In this document: positions 16,377-24,144 of the stretch, piece after piece
How positions within the stretch are numbered: the first letter of the stretch is position 1
Layout of the letters: each line of letters begins with the position of its first letter
Assembly: GCA_900314335.1 (NCBI GenBank)
Contig: OMUV01000093.1
Location: forward strand, 1-33,119
From: an uncultured Prevotellaceae bacterium
Lineage (GTDB): Bacteria > Bacteroidota > Bacteroidia > Bacteroidales > Bacteroidaceae
DNA length: 33,119 nt
Direction of reading: 5' to 3'
Notes under the pieces: model-generated
What the model saw: only the letters and a program-made list of their open reading frames with translations
What the model was told of the DNA's origin: nothing
Databases searched by the model: none
Position numbers and translations under genes: made by a program

Positions 16377-17359
16377 AGGGCGTCTGTTTCTTTCCTTATT
16401 TCGCTCCACTTCTCATCGCTCAGAGCCGTACCGGTGACCTGAATGACGGCGGTGGAGAGCAGTGTGCCGGTCCTGAGGCAGGTCTCGAGATCGCATCCCT
16501 CCGTGAGAGCGTACATGAAGCCTGCGGTAAAAAAGTCGCCGGCCGCCGTCGTGTCGACCACGTGCTCCACCCGTCCGGCAGGGACGCGGGCTGCGCCGCC
16601 TCTTACCGAGCGCGAACGCGCCATCGACCCTGCGGCGCCGAGCTTCACGATCACCGTGTCGCACATCGTGGCCATCCGCTCGGCGGCAGCCTCGGGCTCG
16701 AGGCCGGTGAAGGCGCGGCTCTCCTCCTCGTTGGCGAAGACGATGTCCACGCTCCCGCTTACCAGGCGCTCAAAGTAGGCGCGGTCCTGCTCCACGATGT
16801 TGTAGCTCGCCAGGTCGAGACAAACCTTCGCCCCCACCTGCTTTGCGATCTCCACGGCGCGGTCTATGAGCGCGTGGTTCTGCACCAGATATCCCTCCAG
16901 ATAGAGATACCGGCTGCCCTCTATCATCTCGGGCCTGATGTCTGCGGGCTCAAGCGTAGCGGCTGCGCCGAGAAATGTGGCGAATGTGCGCTGACCGTCG
17001 GGCGAGATGAATGTGGAGGCGACGCCCGTGGGCAGAGACGAATGGGCGACGTGGATGTCCGCGCCCGCAGCACTCATCGTGCCGGCGTAGAAGCGCCCCA
17101 TCTCGTCGTCGCCCGTCTTGCCGATAAATCCGGGCTTCCGTCCCAGCCGTGCCAGCGCCAGCATGGCGTTGGCCGCCGAGCCGCCCGTGGCGCACTTCGG
17201 GGAGAGCCTGTTCATCTCACGGCTCAGGGCAGCGTACTGCTGCTCGTCGATAAGCTGCATGGAGCCCTTGGGGAGCTTCAGGCGCTCCAGTTCGGCATCG
17301 TCGGTGATATGCACCAGCGAGTCGACCAGTGCATTGCCTATTCCTGTAATCTTGTCCAT
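16367..17359 (-). CDS. PfkB-family kinase, adenosine-kinase-like
   Basis: The 330-residue protein begins MDKITGIGNALVDSLVHITD and has ATGGSAANAMLALARLG (sugar-binding), FIGKTGDDEMGRFY, GVASTFISPDGQRTFATFLG and FANEEESRAFTG. This pattern matches Bacteroidota proteins annotated as adenosine kinase. The catalytic motif reads DTTAAGDFFTAGF; the usual DTTGAGD has Gly where this has Ala, a conservative change in the anion hole. The catalytic Asp is intact. Substrate (adenosine or another nucleoside or sugar) is inferred from similarity. It is the first gene of a four-gene operon and overlaps the next gene by 10 bases. The ATG at 17359 follows a good promoter at 17377-17408. Confidence 0.87.
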   Translation of the reverse strand: MDKITGIGNALVDSLVHITDDAELERLKLPKGSMQLIDEQQYAALSREMNRLSPKCATGGSAANAMLALARLGRKPGFIGKTGDDEMGRFYAGTMSAAGADIHVAHSSLPTGVASTFISPDGQRTFATFLGAAATLEPADIRPEMIEGSRYLYLEGYLVQNHALIDRAVEIAKQVGAKVCLDLASYNIVEQDRAYFERLVSGSVDIVFANEEESRAFTGLEPEAAAERMATMCDTVIVKLGAAGSMARSRSVRGGAARVPAGRVEHVVDTTAAGDFFTAGFMYALTEGCDLETCLRTGTLLSTAVIQVTGTALSDEKWSEIRKETDALCK

Positions 17360-17376
17360 TGTTCTGATTTTAACTG

Positions 17377-17408
17377 CAAAGATATTCCTTTGTCGAGACA
17401 TGGTAAAA
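17377..17408 (-). promoter_or_regulatory. Promoter of the four-gene operon
   Basis: On the minus strand TTTT (17405-17408), 20 bases, then TATCTTTG (17377-17384). The -7 box is an exact match and the -33 is one base off TTTG. The leader would be only about 12 bases. Confidence 0.65.
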
Positions 17409-17510
17409 TATAACGCCCGCTTTTTGCGGCTCCCTCCCGCCGCAGACGCCCTCACGGGAGGCACTATAAGCCCGCCTGCGGACGTCGTTTCCCGCTTCCG
17501 CTCTCCGCGG

Positions 17511-18299
17511 TCAGAGGCGGCGGTATTTCCCCCGCGCCCCGAATGCTATGATCCCCTTGTCGCGCAGTATCTGGAGCATCTGGCGTATCTTGGCCCGGAT
17601 GTTATGATTGTCGGGATATTTCCGCTGCAGCTCAGGGGCGAACCGGTACATCTCGTCGAGGGTAAAACTGCTCCCCAGGCGCTCCACAAGCCTGAGTGTG
17701 TCCACTATCCAGCCGCGCCCTTTGAGGGAATGCGCCTGCAGGGCGTACACTCTCCTGAAGGCGCGCACCACCTCGCCCCTCGGCACGGGGCTGCCGTCGA
17801 GGATCACGGGGATCTTGGCTATCGCGGGTATTCGCTGCATCAGGATATTGCAGCCCTCCCATCCCGCGCGCTTTGCCCCGGGCGGCAGCGGCCTGCGCTT
17901 CTCGATGACATCGGGCGAGAAGAAGCAATTGGGCACGATGACCAGATTGTTGACCTGAAAGCGGTCGTAATGCATGAAGAAGAAACTCGGATTGTTCAGC
18001 GATGTGATGCGGCTTATCATGGTGCGGTATTCGCCGTCCATGACTTTGCCGTCGAATGCCGCTTCGCCGGAGTTTCTGCTCTTGAGCTCAAACTGCGCTC
18101 CGCAGTGCGGGCAGACAAAGTCCTTGACCGGCGTGCCCGGTTTTGCGTGGCGGAGGCTCGACTCCCCGCAGACGGGGCAGTACATGTGGCGCGCCATCCA
18201 GTCCTCCGTCAGCACGCGGGCTATCTGCGTAGGGCTCGTGTATCCCTCCGCCAGCGAGGTGTCGAACTTCAGGTCTATGGCCATAGCGGGCTTTGTCAT
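17511..18299 (-). CDS. dpnI: DpnI-type methyl-directed restriction endonuclease
   Basis: The 262-residue protein closely follows DpnI, which cuts GATC only when the adenine is methylated. Matching stretches include ARVLTEDW, zinc-binding CPVC and CPHC pairs (from residue 41 and residue 63), NNPSFFFMHYD, VNNLVIVP, PLPPGAKRAGWEGCNI, RGWIVDTLRLVERLGSSFTL, EMYRF, and IRQMLQILRDKGIIAF at the end of the winged-helix domain. The PD-(D/E)xK residues are present as Asp60, Glu71 and Lys73. An alternative start at 18284 (MAIDLKFD) would place them closer to DpnI numbering and may be the true one. No methylase or Dam gene is next to it, as expected for a methyl-directed enzyme whose host must lack GATC adenine methylation. 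It is divergent from the GH110-like gene across a repeat array. Confidence 0.95.
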   Translation of the reverse strand: MTKPAMAIDLKFDTSLAEGYTSPTQIARVLTEDWMARHMYCPVCGESSLRHAKPGTPVKDFVCPHCGAQFELKSRNSGEAAFDGKVMDGEYRTMISRITSLNNPSFFFMHYDRFQVNNLVIVPNCFFSPDVIEKRRPLPPGAKRAGWEGCNILMQRIPAIAKIPVILDGSPVPRGEVVRAFRRVYALQAHSLKGRGWIVDTLRLVERLGSSFTLDEMYRFAPELQRKYPDNHNIRAKIRQMLQILRDKGIIAFGARGKYRRL

Positions 18300-18324
18300 T
18301 GGCTGTTGGGTCGTTGTTGAGATG

Positions 18325-18356
18325 TAAAATTAGCAAGTTTTCCGGGGCTCGCCAAA
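18325..18356 (-). promoter_or_regulatory. Promoter of the dpnI-like gene
   Basis: On the minus strand TTTG (18353-18356), exactly 20 bases, then TAATTTTA (18325-18332). The -33 is perfect and the -7 has one mismatch at the last base. The repeat array starts 24 bases upstream of the -33 element. Confidence 0.68.
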
Positions 18357-18380
18357 GAGATGAGGATTTATTTTACGTCG

Positions 18381-18505
18381 GAATGAATTCTTTTTGCGAA
18401 CGGATGAAATTCTTTTCCGCGGAATGATATTCTCTGGAGAAAGAATGATATTCTTTCCCGGCGGAATGAATTTCTTTCCGCATGTAATGAAATTCTTCCC
18501 CGTAC
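18381..18505. repeat. Six-unit tandem array with 20-21 base period
   Basis: Units start at 18381, 18402, 18422, 18443, 18464 and 18485, giving steps of 21, 20, 21, 21 and 21. The consensus is GAATGAAATTCTTTCCCG with variation. Most units contain the dyad GAAT-nnn-ATTC, strongest at 18443 where GAAAGAAT-GAT-ATTCTTTC is symmetric. There are no unique spacers, so this is not a CRISPR array. It fills the gap between the divergent dpnI-like and GH110-like genes. Confidence 0.88.
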
Positions 18506-18572
18506 TATAGGGCTGGAGGAGGGGGATTTGCTTTCGCGCATGTATTGCCCCTTCCGGACGATAATTATTTGC

Positions 18573-18580
18573 TAACTTTG
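18573..18580 (+). promoter_or_regulatory. -7 box for the GH110-like gene
   Basis: TAACTTTG matches TAnnTTTG exactly, 38 bases before the ATG at 18619. No -33 match at standard spacing was found. The repeat array lies upstream, where an activator would bind. Confidence 0.55.
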
Positions 18581-18618
18581 CAAATATTGACACATTCTCT
18601 ACCAAAATCTGACAAAAT

Positions 18619-20253
18619 ATGCGACAGATAGTTTTTCTCATCATGCTCCTGCCCGTGGTGTGCGGGGCAAAGGTGATACGCATCCGCCCCGCGGGCGAAG
18701 CCGACCGCACCGCCGAGGTGCAGAGGGCGATAAGCCGGATGAAGAAGGGTGACAGGCTCGTCTTCGAGCGCGGCGAGTATCACTTCCGCGCGGACTCGGC
18801 TGTGCCCATGACGCTCTACCCCTCCAACAACACCGGCGGCCTCAAGCACGTCATCTTCCCCATCGAGGGCAAGCGGGGCATCACCATCGACGGCGGCGGA
18901 AGCCGGTTTGTCTTCTACGGCCGCGTGTGCCCGTTCGTCGTGAGGAACAGCCGCGATGTCTGTCTCAGCCACTTCACGCTCACCACGCGCTATCCCGCCG
19001 CCGTGAGCATCACCGTGCTCAGCGCCGATGACTCCGGATTTTCGGCCCGCATAGGCAGCGCCACGCGCTATGAGGTGGACGACCGCGGCAATATCCGCTT
19101 CTCGCTCGGCGACGGGGCGCTGGAGAGCAAGAGCGGCCGCATCTCGCTCCACGGCCTCGACCGCATCAACATCTGCTATCTCATGACGCCCGACGCGGTG
19201 GGCGACAAAAACGAGTTTCCCGCCGGCTTCGTCGGAGTCCGCGCCCGCGATCTGGGCGACCACACGCTGCGCTTCGACTATTACGGCGACCCTCATCCCA
19301 AGAGCATCCGCATGCCCTATAACGTAGGCGAGGCCGTGGTGCTCAACCTGGCAGAGAAGCGCCGCGAGACGGCCTTCTTCTTCGACTCGGTACGCACGCT
19401 CAGGGTGGAGGATGTGAATGTGAGGCGCTTTGGCGGCATGGCGTTCGTGGCCCAGCGGTGCAGGGATGTCACCTACGAGCGCGACAGCGTGATGCCTGAG
19501 CAGGGCGAGCGGGTATCCGTGACGGCCGACATATTCCAGTGTATCAACTGTGCGGGCACTGTGCGCATCGAAGGCTGTACGGCGGGCCACTCGCTTGATG
19601 ATGTCATCAACATCCACGGCAATTATACTCACGTCACAGCAGTGGACGGCCGCCGGCTCACACTCCGCGCCGGCCATGTGCAGCATGAGAGTTTCTTCCC
19701 ATATTTCGCGGGCGACAGCATCGAGATCATCGAGCCTCACGGCCGCGAGGTGCTGGCCCGCGCCCGTGTCAGCAGCGTGCAGCCCTCGGCGGAGGATCAT
19801 TTCGTGTGCACCCTTGAGGCTGACCGTGAGCTCAGCGGCGTGACGGCGGGCTCTCTGGTGGAGAATATCACGCTCTGCCCGGCCGTGGTGCTGAGGAACA
19901 ATCATTTCGTCGACTTCCCCAACATCCGCCTCTCGGGTCGCGGCCCCATGCTCTACGAGCACAACACGATAGAGCGGGCCTGCACGGCGCTCGTAGCCAT
20001 GGACCTGGCGGAATACTGGGCCGAGGCGGGCCGCTTCTCGAGCATCGTGATCCGCGACAACACGTTCGACCACGCCACAGCCCATGGCGGCGGCAATCTG
20101 ATGAACTTTGGTGTGTCGGGATGGGGCGCCGATGCGCCTAAGATACACGGCCGTGTGCTGCTGAGCGGCAACCGCTACATCGATTCGCCTCACGCGTTCT
20201 CCGTGGCGGGAGTGCGCTCCTTTACCGACCTTGACGCCGGGAAGGAGAAGTGA
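18619..20253 (+). CDS. GH110-like secreted beta-helix glycosidase (alpha-galactosidase type)
   Basis: The 544-residue protein has a signal peptide (MRQIVFLIMLLPVVCGA). The rest is a right-handed parallel beta-helix. Features shared with GH110 alpha-1,3-galactosidases are GDRLVFERGEYHF, the YPSNNTGG stretch, ITIDGGGSRFVFYGR, PFVVRNSRDVCL, HSLDDVINIHGNYTHV, FAGDSIEII and VLRNNHFVDFPNIRLSGRGP. Its length is a little short of typical GH110 (~600). GH110 enzymes remove terminal alpha-1,3-galactose, for instance from blood group B and xenoantigen glycans. I favour this over an uncharacterised beta-helix protein because of the DDV-N-HG region. It is monocistronic and ends 39 bases from the convergent nitroreductase gene. 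Confidence 0.72.
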   Translation: MRQIVFLIMLLPVVCGAKVIRIRPAGEADRTAEVQRAISRMKKGDRLVFERGEYHFRADSAVPMTLYPSNNTGGLKHVIFPIEGKRGITIDGGGSRFVFYGRVCPFVVRNSRDVCLSHFTLTTRYPAAVSITVLSADDSGFSARIGSATRYEVDDRGNIRFSLGDGALESKSGRISLHGLDRINICYLMTPDAVGDKNEFPAGFVGVRARDLGDHTLRFDYYGDPHPKSIRMPYNVGEAVVLNLAEKRRETAFFFDSVRTLRVEDVNVRRFGGMAFVAQRCRDVTYERDSVMPEQGERVSVTADIFQCINCAGTVRIEGCTAGHSLDDVINIHGNYTHVTAVDGRRLTLRAGHVQHESFFPYFAGDSIEIIEPHGREVLARARVSSVQPSAEDHFVCTLEADRELSGVTAGSLVENITLCPAVVLRNNHFVDFPNIRLSGRGPMLYEHNTIERACTALVAMDLAEYWAEAGRFSSIVIRDNTFDHATAHGGGNLMNFGVSGWGADAPKIHGRVLLSGNRYIDSPHAFSVAGVRSFTDLDAGKEK

Positions 20254-20292
20254 GGCGCAGAGCCCGACAAAGTGCGCCCGTGGCCCGCTTCC

Positions 20293-20970
20293 TCAGAGCC
20301 AGATGTCGCTGCGCCCTGCGCCGAGCTCGAAGTGGTAGCGCGCTATGCCGAGGTCCATCTTCGTGAAGAATCCCCAGCCTGCCTCGGCCTTGACCTTGCC
20401 ATCAATTAGTGTGAAGCGGAACTTCTGCTGATTGACAGCCGTCGGCGCCAGCAGCGCAGCCCTCACGCCCTCCGTGAACCACGCCGGCGCCTCGCCGCCG
20501 CGCACTCTCATCACGTCCTTCTCGGCCTTGACCTTGTGCGCCACGCCCTGCGTCGCGCCGTGGCCTATGGCTATCACGCCCTTCATCACCTCGCCCTCGC
20601 CGATGTCCACGCGCCCGGGATTGCGCTTGAAGGTGAGGCCCACCCAGCAGGTGTTGAGCCCCATGAGCTGGGCGTGGAGCACAATGCTCTCCCCGTAGTA
20701 TCCCAGGCGCTCGCTCAGCGAGTCGCTCTTGCGGCCCACGAGGGCGATGTAATTGGTCACGCCGGAGAATTTGCCATAGTGCGCCATGCCGCGCGTGAAG
20801 GCCGTAGGGTCGTTCTCGATGAGCTGCAGGTGCAGGTGGCCCGCCGTGTTGCTCTCCGCGATGAGCGCCAGGAGCTTCTCCCTGTCCGAGGCGCTGATGG
20901 GCTCCGCCGTGTAAGAGCGGACAGAGTGGCGCTCGCCGGCAGCCTTCAGCAATTCTTCCCGTTCTGTCAT
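20293..20970 (-). CDS. Nitroreductase-family flavoprotein (TM1586 type)
   Basis: The 225-residue cytoplasmic protein opens with ELLKAAGERHSVRSYTAEPIS, the FMN-binding nitroreductase signature (RHSVRSY). It continues with YYGESIVLHAQLMGLNTCWVGLTF in the middle and ALLAPTAVNQQKFRF near the C-terminus. It is a single long chain with two nitroreductase-like halves, as in the TM1586 group. The substrate is unknown; the family reduces quinones, nitro compounds or similar acceptors with NAD(P)H. The ATG at 20970 was chosen over 21003 because the family N-terminus begins just before RHSVRSY. A -7 box lies at 21017-21024. Confidence 0.84.
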   Translation of the reverse strand: MTEREELLKAAGERHSVRSYTAEPISASDREKLLALIAESNTAGHLHLQLIENDPTAFTRGMAHYGKFSGVTNYIALVGRKSDSLSERLGYYGESIVLHAQLMGLNTCWVGLTFKRNPGRVDIGEGEVMKGVIAIGHGATQGVAHKVKAEKDVMRVRGGEAPAWFTEGVRAALLAPTAVNQQKFRFTLIDGKVKAEAGWGFFTKMDLGIARYHFELGAGRSDIWL

Positions 20971-21016
20971 ATTCCTGTTCTGTTTTGATTGAATGATTTT
21001 CAAGTGCTATGCGGGG

Positions 21017-21024
21017 CAAATTTA
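21017..21024 (-). promoter_or_regulatory. -7 box for the nitroreductase gene
   Basis: On the minus strand it reads TAAATTTG, an exact TAnnTTTG match, 46 bases before the ATG. No -33 match was seen. The 314-base gap to the AraC-type gene holds only this and the next box. Confidence 0.5.
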
Positions 21025-21248
21025 CTTCAAATTTCTCTCACCCGGAGCCCATTGCAGAGTAAATGCGATAGATGAGCGCCTGCGGCAGAGTAGTATTGAA
21101 AATTCGCCGGCCCGGGAATATATGACTTCCCCCGTAGCAAATCATCCCCGCCGGCGAAAAAAATCCGGCTATTTGCCTCTGGCAAAAAATATCTTCCCGA
21201 AAGTTTTCTCTTCTGACACAAAATGATATGATTTTATCGGCTTTTTGC

Positions 21249-21256
21249 TATATTTG
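21249..21256 (+). promoter_or_regulatory. -7 box for the AraC-family gene
   Basis: TATATTTG is an exact TAnnTTTG match, 28 bases before the ATG at 21285. The -33 region is not a good match. Confidence 0.5.
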
Positions 21257-21284
21257 CACGCGAAGAGTTGTTTTATACGCCATT

Positions 21285-22121
21285 ATGAGTACACAAAGAC
21301 GGCATGTCACGCCCGAGCGCCCTGTGGCGCTGCACACGGCTATCCTTCCCGAGTATCTGAACACGGGCATCTGCATCGAGAACGGGTATGTCGTGCTGTG
21401 TTCGGCGGGCACGGCCACCACGGAGATCAACTTCCGCGGCTTCCCGCAGCGGGCCGGCGCTGTCAATCTGCTCTTCCCCGGAGATGTCAACATGATCAGG
21501 GACGCCTCGCCCGACCTCGGTGTGGAGTATCTGGCCTTTACGCCCGACATCATGCACGAGGCGATGATCGGCGTGCCCTCGCCGGCCACGATCATGAAGC
21601 ACCGCTTCCTCGACGCCCCTGCGATTACCGCCATGACGCGCGCTCTCTTCGCCTCCATCCGCACCTCGACCTGCTTCGGCCGCGCGGAGGACATGCGGCG
21701 CATTGCCGTCCTGCAGATACGTGCCTTCTTCGACGCCTATTGCACATATCTCGCGAGCCGCGGACTGAGCGAGAGCACCTTCTCCTCGAGGGGCGCGGAA
21801 CTCTTCGCGCGCTTTATGGCCCTCCTGACGCGCCATTACCGCGAGTCGCGCAGTGTGAGCTTCTACGCTGACAAGATGGACATGACGCCGCGCTATCTGA
21901 CGGGCGTCGTGACGGCCATGACGGGCAAGTCCGCCAAGTACGCCATCGACGAGTATGCCGTGATGCAGATGAAGCTCGCCCTGCAGGACGACACGAGGAG
22001 CATCAACGACATCGCGTGGGAGTTTCATTTCTCCAGCCCCGCCTATTTCTCTAATTATTTCAAGCAGCACATTTCCGTTTCGCCCCAGCATTACCGCGCC
22101 CATTACGGCGAGGAAAAATAA
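21285..22121 (+). CDS. AraC-family transcriptional regulator
   Basis: The 278-residue protein has an N-terminal cupin-like sensing domain (about residues 1-150, ENGYVVLCSAGTATTEINF, LLFPGDVNMI) and a C-terminal AraC double helix-turn-helix (about 180-275: SVSFYADKMDMTPRYLTGVV, SINDIAWEFHFSSPAYFSNYFKQHISVSPQHYR). The second helix-turn-helix is canonical. It probably controls nearby genes such as the divergent nitroreductase, but the effector is unknown. I chose the ATG at 21285 because the -7 box at 21249-21256 lies inside the longer frame from 21228. Confidence 0.9.
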   Translation: MSTQRRHVTPERPVALHTAILPEYLNTGICIENGYVVLCSAGTATTEINFRGFPQRAGAVNLLFPGDVNMIRDASPDLGVEYLAFTPDIMHEAMIGVPSPATIMKHRFLDAPAITAMTRALFASIRTSTCFGRAEDMRRIAVLQIRAFFDAYCTYLASRGLSESTFSSRGAELFARFMALLTRHYRESRSVSFYADKMDMTPRYLTGVVTAMTGKSAKYAIDEYAVMQMKLALQDDTRSINDIAWEFHFSSPAYFSNYFKQHISVSPQHYRAHYGEEK

Positions 22122-22122
22122 A

Positions 22123-22148
22123 GGGCGGCGGTTCGTCATCCGCCGCCC
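22123..22148 (+). terminator. GC-rich hairpin just after the AraC-family gene
   Basis: GGGCGGCGG (22123-22131) pairs perfectly with CCGCCGCCC (22140-22148) around an 8-base loop. It starts one base after the stop codon. No T run follows, so termination efficiency is uncertain. Confidence 0.6.
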
Positions 22149-22212
22149 TACAGGCCTTCCCAAGAAGGGGAATGAAAGGATAGCCTATAAGTGTCTTAAA
22201 TCTTGATTTGTC

Positions 22213-22395
22213 TTATTCTCTGTTCTCGGCGACTTGTCTGTCCCCCTTTATGCCCCGCGCTCTGCGATGGCTGCGGTAGATAGTTTCCGTCGTGAGTACT
22301 GCAATTTTCTTGTCGCCCGCCTTGCCCGCCCTTGCCCTTTGTGTGATGACCCCGACCGCTCTCATGAGGGCGGAAAGGAGGAACAATGTGTTCAT
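22213..22395 (-). CDS. Possible 60-residue small protein, unrecognised
   Basis: A small frame beginning MNTLFLLSALMRAVGVITQR has an ATG at 22395 and, 43 bases upstream, TAACTTTG (22439-22446 on the minus strand), an exact -7 box. The rest is basic (many Arg and Lys). No family is recognised and there is no other coding evidence, so it may be a short transcript without a real protein. It is the only candidate in the 440-base gap between the AraC-type and AlkZ-related genes. Confidence 0.22.
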   Translation of the reverse strand: MNTLFLLSALMRAVGVITQRARAGKAGDKKIAVLTTETIYRSHRRARGIKGDRQVAENRE

Positions 22396-22525
22396 GACGA
22401 ACGGGCGTCTTGTTAATCCGATATTTCGAATTCCGATGCAAAGTTAGAGATAAACGCTATGCCCCGAGTTGCGAAAAACGTAGTTTTAGTTTATATTTTC
22501 GGAAATAAATAGGGAAATTTTGCCC

Positions 22526-22558
22526 TTCGGCGCTTCCGGCGCACTCGGAAGCGCCGGA
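22526..22558 (-). terminator. Terminator of the AlkZ-related gene
   Basis: GGCGCTTCCG (22529-22538) pairs with CGGAAGCGCC (22546-22555) around a 7-base loop. The hairpin begins under 10 bases after the stop codon on the minus strand. The tail is only moderately T-rich. Confidence 0.65.
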
Positions 22559-22564
22559 AATCCC

Positions 22565-23311
22565 TTAGCCCAGGATGCGCATGAGCTGCGCCTCGGTGGC
22601 CTCGGGCAGGAGCTCGCGGAGGCGGGAGAGGATCACCCGGCGCGACTCCTCGGGTGTGCGCTCTGTGACGAGCCTCTCCGGCCCGAAGAAGTCCTCCGGC
22701 GTGGCGTAGCGCGCTATGCCCCAGCCGTAGCGGTGGCCCTGCTTGTCGTAGCGGTAGTCGAAGTCGGCTATCAGCATGCGGCCGCCCATCTGCAGCCTTG
22801 TGACGGCGGTCTCGAAGCTCTCGCCGGCCGACTTGTGGTGCTCTCTCGGCAGGCGTATGTCGCCGGCCTCGGCCGCACGAATGAGCGGATTGGTCTCGCG
22901 GCGGGCGTAGTGGCGCGGCCCGAAACCGGAAGCGCGCCTTAGTTCGCCCGAGAGGAGCGAACCGGCAGCGTGAAGCGTGGCGAGCACATGCTCCTCCGTG
23001 GCGGAGAGAGGGTAGCGGCTGCGGCGGTAGTTGACATAGTCGGGATAATACTGCATGCTGATGTATCCGGCCTTGCCGTGGAAGAACTTGCCATAGGCCA
23101 GGTCGCCCTCCAGTATGCAGCGCCCCTTCCAGTCCCACGCGCCCATCGTGTCCTCGCTGGTCTCGTCTTCTTCGTCCTCGCTCCCGTCGTCAAACCACCA
23201 CCTGCTGTCGATGTTCTCCTCTATCGAGAATCCCGGCACGGCGTCGGCGAAAAACGGCAGAAAGCCCCACTCGTTGGCCAGGTGCTGCATGTCTTCCGGT
23301 GACTCTATCAT
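22565..23311 (-). CDS. AlkZ-related protein
   Basis: The 248-residue protein matches a Bacteroidota group annotated as AlkZ-related: GFLPFFADAVPGFSIEE near the N-terminus, AYGKFFHGKAGYIS, YPDYVNYRR, FETAVTRLQMGGRMLIADFDYR, GWGIARYATPEDFFGPE, and a C-terminal ILSRLRELLPEATEAQLMRIL. AlkZ proteins are DNA glycosylases that unhook interstrand crosslinks, but this shorter group has not been shown to do so, and I see no catalytic QxQ-type motif with confidence. An acidic insertion of about 12 residues (DDGSEDEEDETSED) lies near residue 42. The gene is monocistronic with a -7-like box TAACTTTA at 23332-23339. Confidence 0.75.
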   Translation of the reverse strand: MIESPEDMQHLANEWGFLPFFADAVPGFSIEENIDSRWWFDDGSEDEEDETSEDTMGAWDWKGRCILEGDLAYGKFFHGKAGYISMQYYPDYVNYRRSRYPLSATEEHVLATLHAAGSLLSGELRRASGFGPRHYARRETNPLIRAAEAGDIRLPREHHKSAGESFETAVTRLQMGGRMLIADFDYRYDKQGHRYGWGIARYATPEDFFGPERLVTERTPEESRRVILSRLRELLPEATEAQLMRILG

Positions 23312-23421
23312 GATCGTTCCCTTTTACGGTGTAAAGTTACTCATTATTTATATATGTGTGACCTGACCTGTGATAATGTCCCTCCGCCGGCCTCTCTGCA
23401 CACCATTTCCCGCTTACTCGT

Positions 23422-23560
23422 AAAACCCTTCCGCATGCGCGGATACTCACATAGGACCTAAGGAAAACTACATTTGAGGTAGTTGAAAACGTCTCAAATG
23501 TAGTTTTGGCCTTCCGGGAGCGCTAATAATCATATAGTTACATAGGGTCAAAAATCGCCC
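23422..23560 (+). repeat. Dispersed palindromic element, copy B
   Basis: Second copy. It shares with copy A the leading CCGCATGCG and GGATACTCACATAGGAC. It then has a perfect 15-base stem (AAAACTACATTTGAG at 23464-23478 with its complement at 23493-23507), GGCCTTCCGGGAGC, and finally GGGTCAAAAAT. The 14-base loop starts GTAGTT, which can instead pair with the AACTAC of the left arm. It lies between the AlkZ-related gene start and the MATE remnant; the rest of that 476-base gap shows nothing else. Confidence 0.88.
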
Positions 23561-23787
23561 TTTCCGGGCCGGGAAAAGGCAGATGGGGGAATGCATATCC
23601 TCTTGAGATTTACCTTCTTTTCTAACCTGTCGGAATTGCCGACAAGTTGGCTCTTCTTCCCGTTACCCCGCTTCGCAAATGTGTTTTATATGCTCTGTCG
23701 CATCCGCCTTCTGTTGCGGCTCCTTCGCAGAGCCGGTCAGAATAGGGCGAAGGTGATTTCCCCGAAGGAGAGCATTTCTCTTAAAAG

Positions 23788-24144
23788 TCACGCGCGGGCG
23801 CGCTCCTTCCGCATGCGGGTCATCACTTCGTAGGCGAGCATGCAGAGGAGGGTGAGAAATTCGGACGCGGGGACGGAGAGCCACAGCCCGTGGACGCCGG
23901 CTATGCGCGGCAGGCGCAGGTAGAGCGGGACGAGGAATATGCAGCCGCGCAGCAGCATGAAGAGCGTGGCCTGACGGGGCCGCTCTGTGCCCTGAAAGAA
24001 ACCGATGATCACGATGTTGAGCGTGAAAAAGACGTAGCCGAGGGAGAAGTAGGGCAGGCCCGCGGAGCAGATGTGCTGCGCCCGCATGTTGGAGGCGATG
24101 AACAGCGAGGCCACGGCGTCGTTGCTCACCATGCCCAGCAGCCC
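23788..24144 (-). pseudogene. MATE-family efflux transporter, C-terminal fragment
   Basis: About 118 codons encode the last quarter of a multidrug and toxin extrusion protein: MVSNDAVASLFIASNMRAQH, then hydrophobic helices with FSLGYVFFTLNIVIIGFFQGTERP and LLRGCIFLVPLYLRLPRIAGVHGLWLSVPASEFLTLL, each quoted in part. Full MATE proteins have ~450 residues and 12 helices; here the first ~330 are missing. Reading upstream in frame gives G-L-L-G and then a stop at 24145-24147, so the gene is broken there and joined to the toxin gene. The fragment has no start or promoter of its own and is not expected to work. Confidence 0.8.

Noticed and set aside
14592..16442. 616-codon plus-strand frame opposite the S41 peptidase
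   Set aside because: Spans gene boundaries of a clear minus-strand operon and lacks any recognisable domain.
18381..18505. Repeat array considered as a CRISPR
   Set aside because: Units abut with a 20-21 base period and there are no unique spacers; no cas genes are in the window.
18565..20193. 542-codon minus-strand frame opposite the GH110-like gene
   Set aside because: Composition of a shadow frame; the plus-strand product has a signal peptide and beta-helix motifs.
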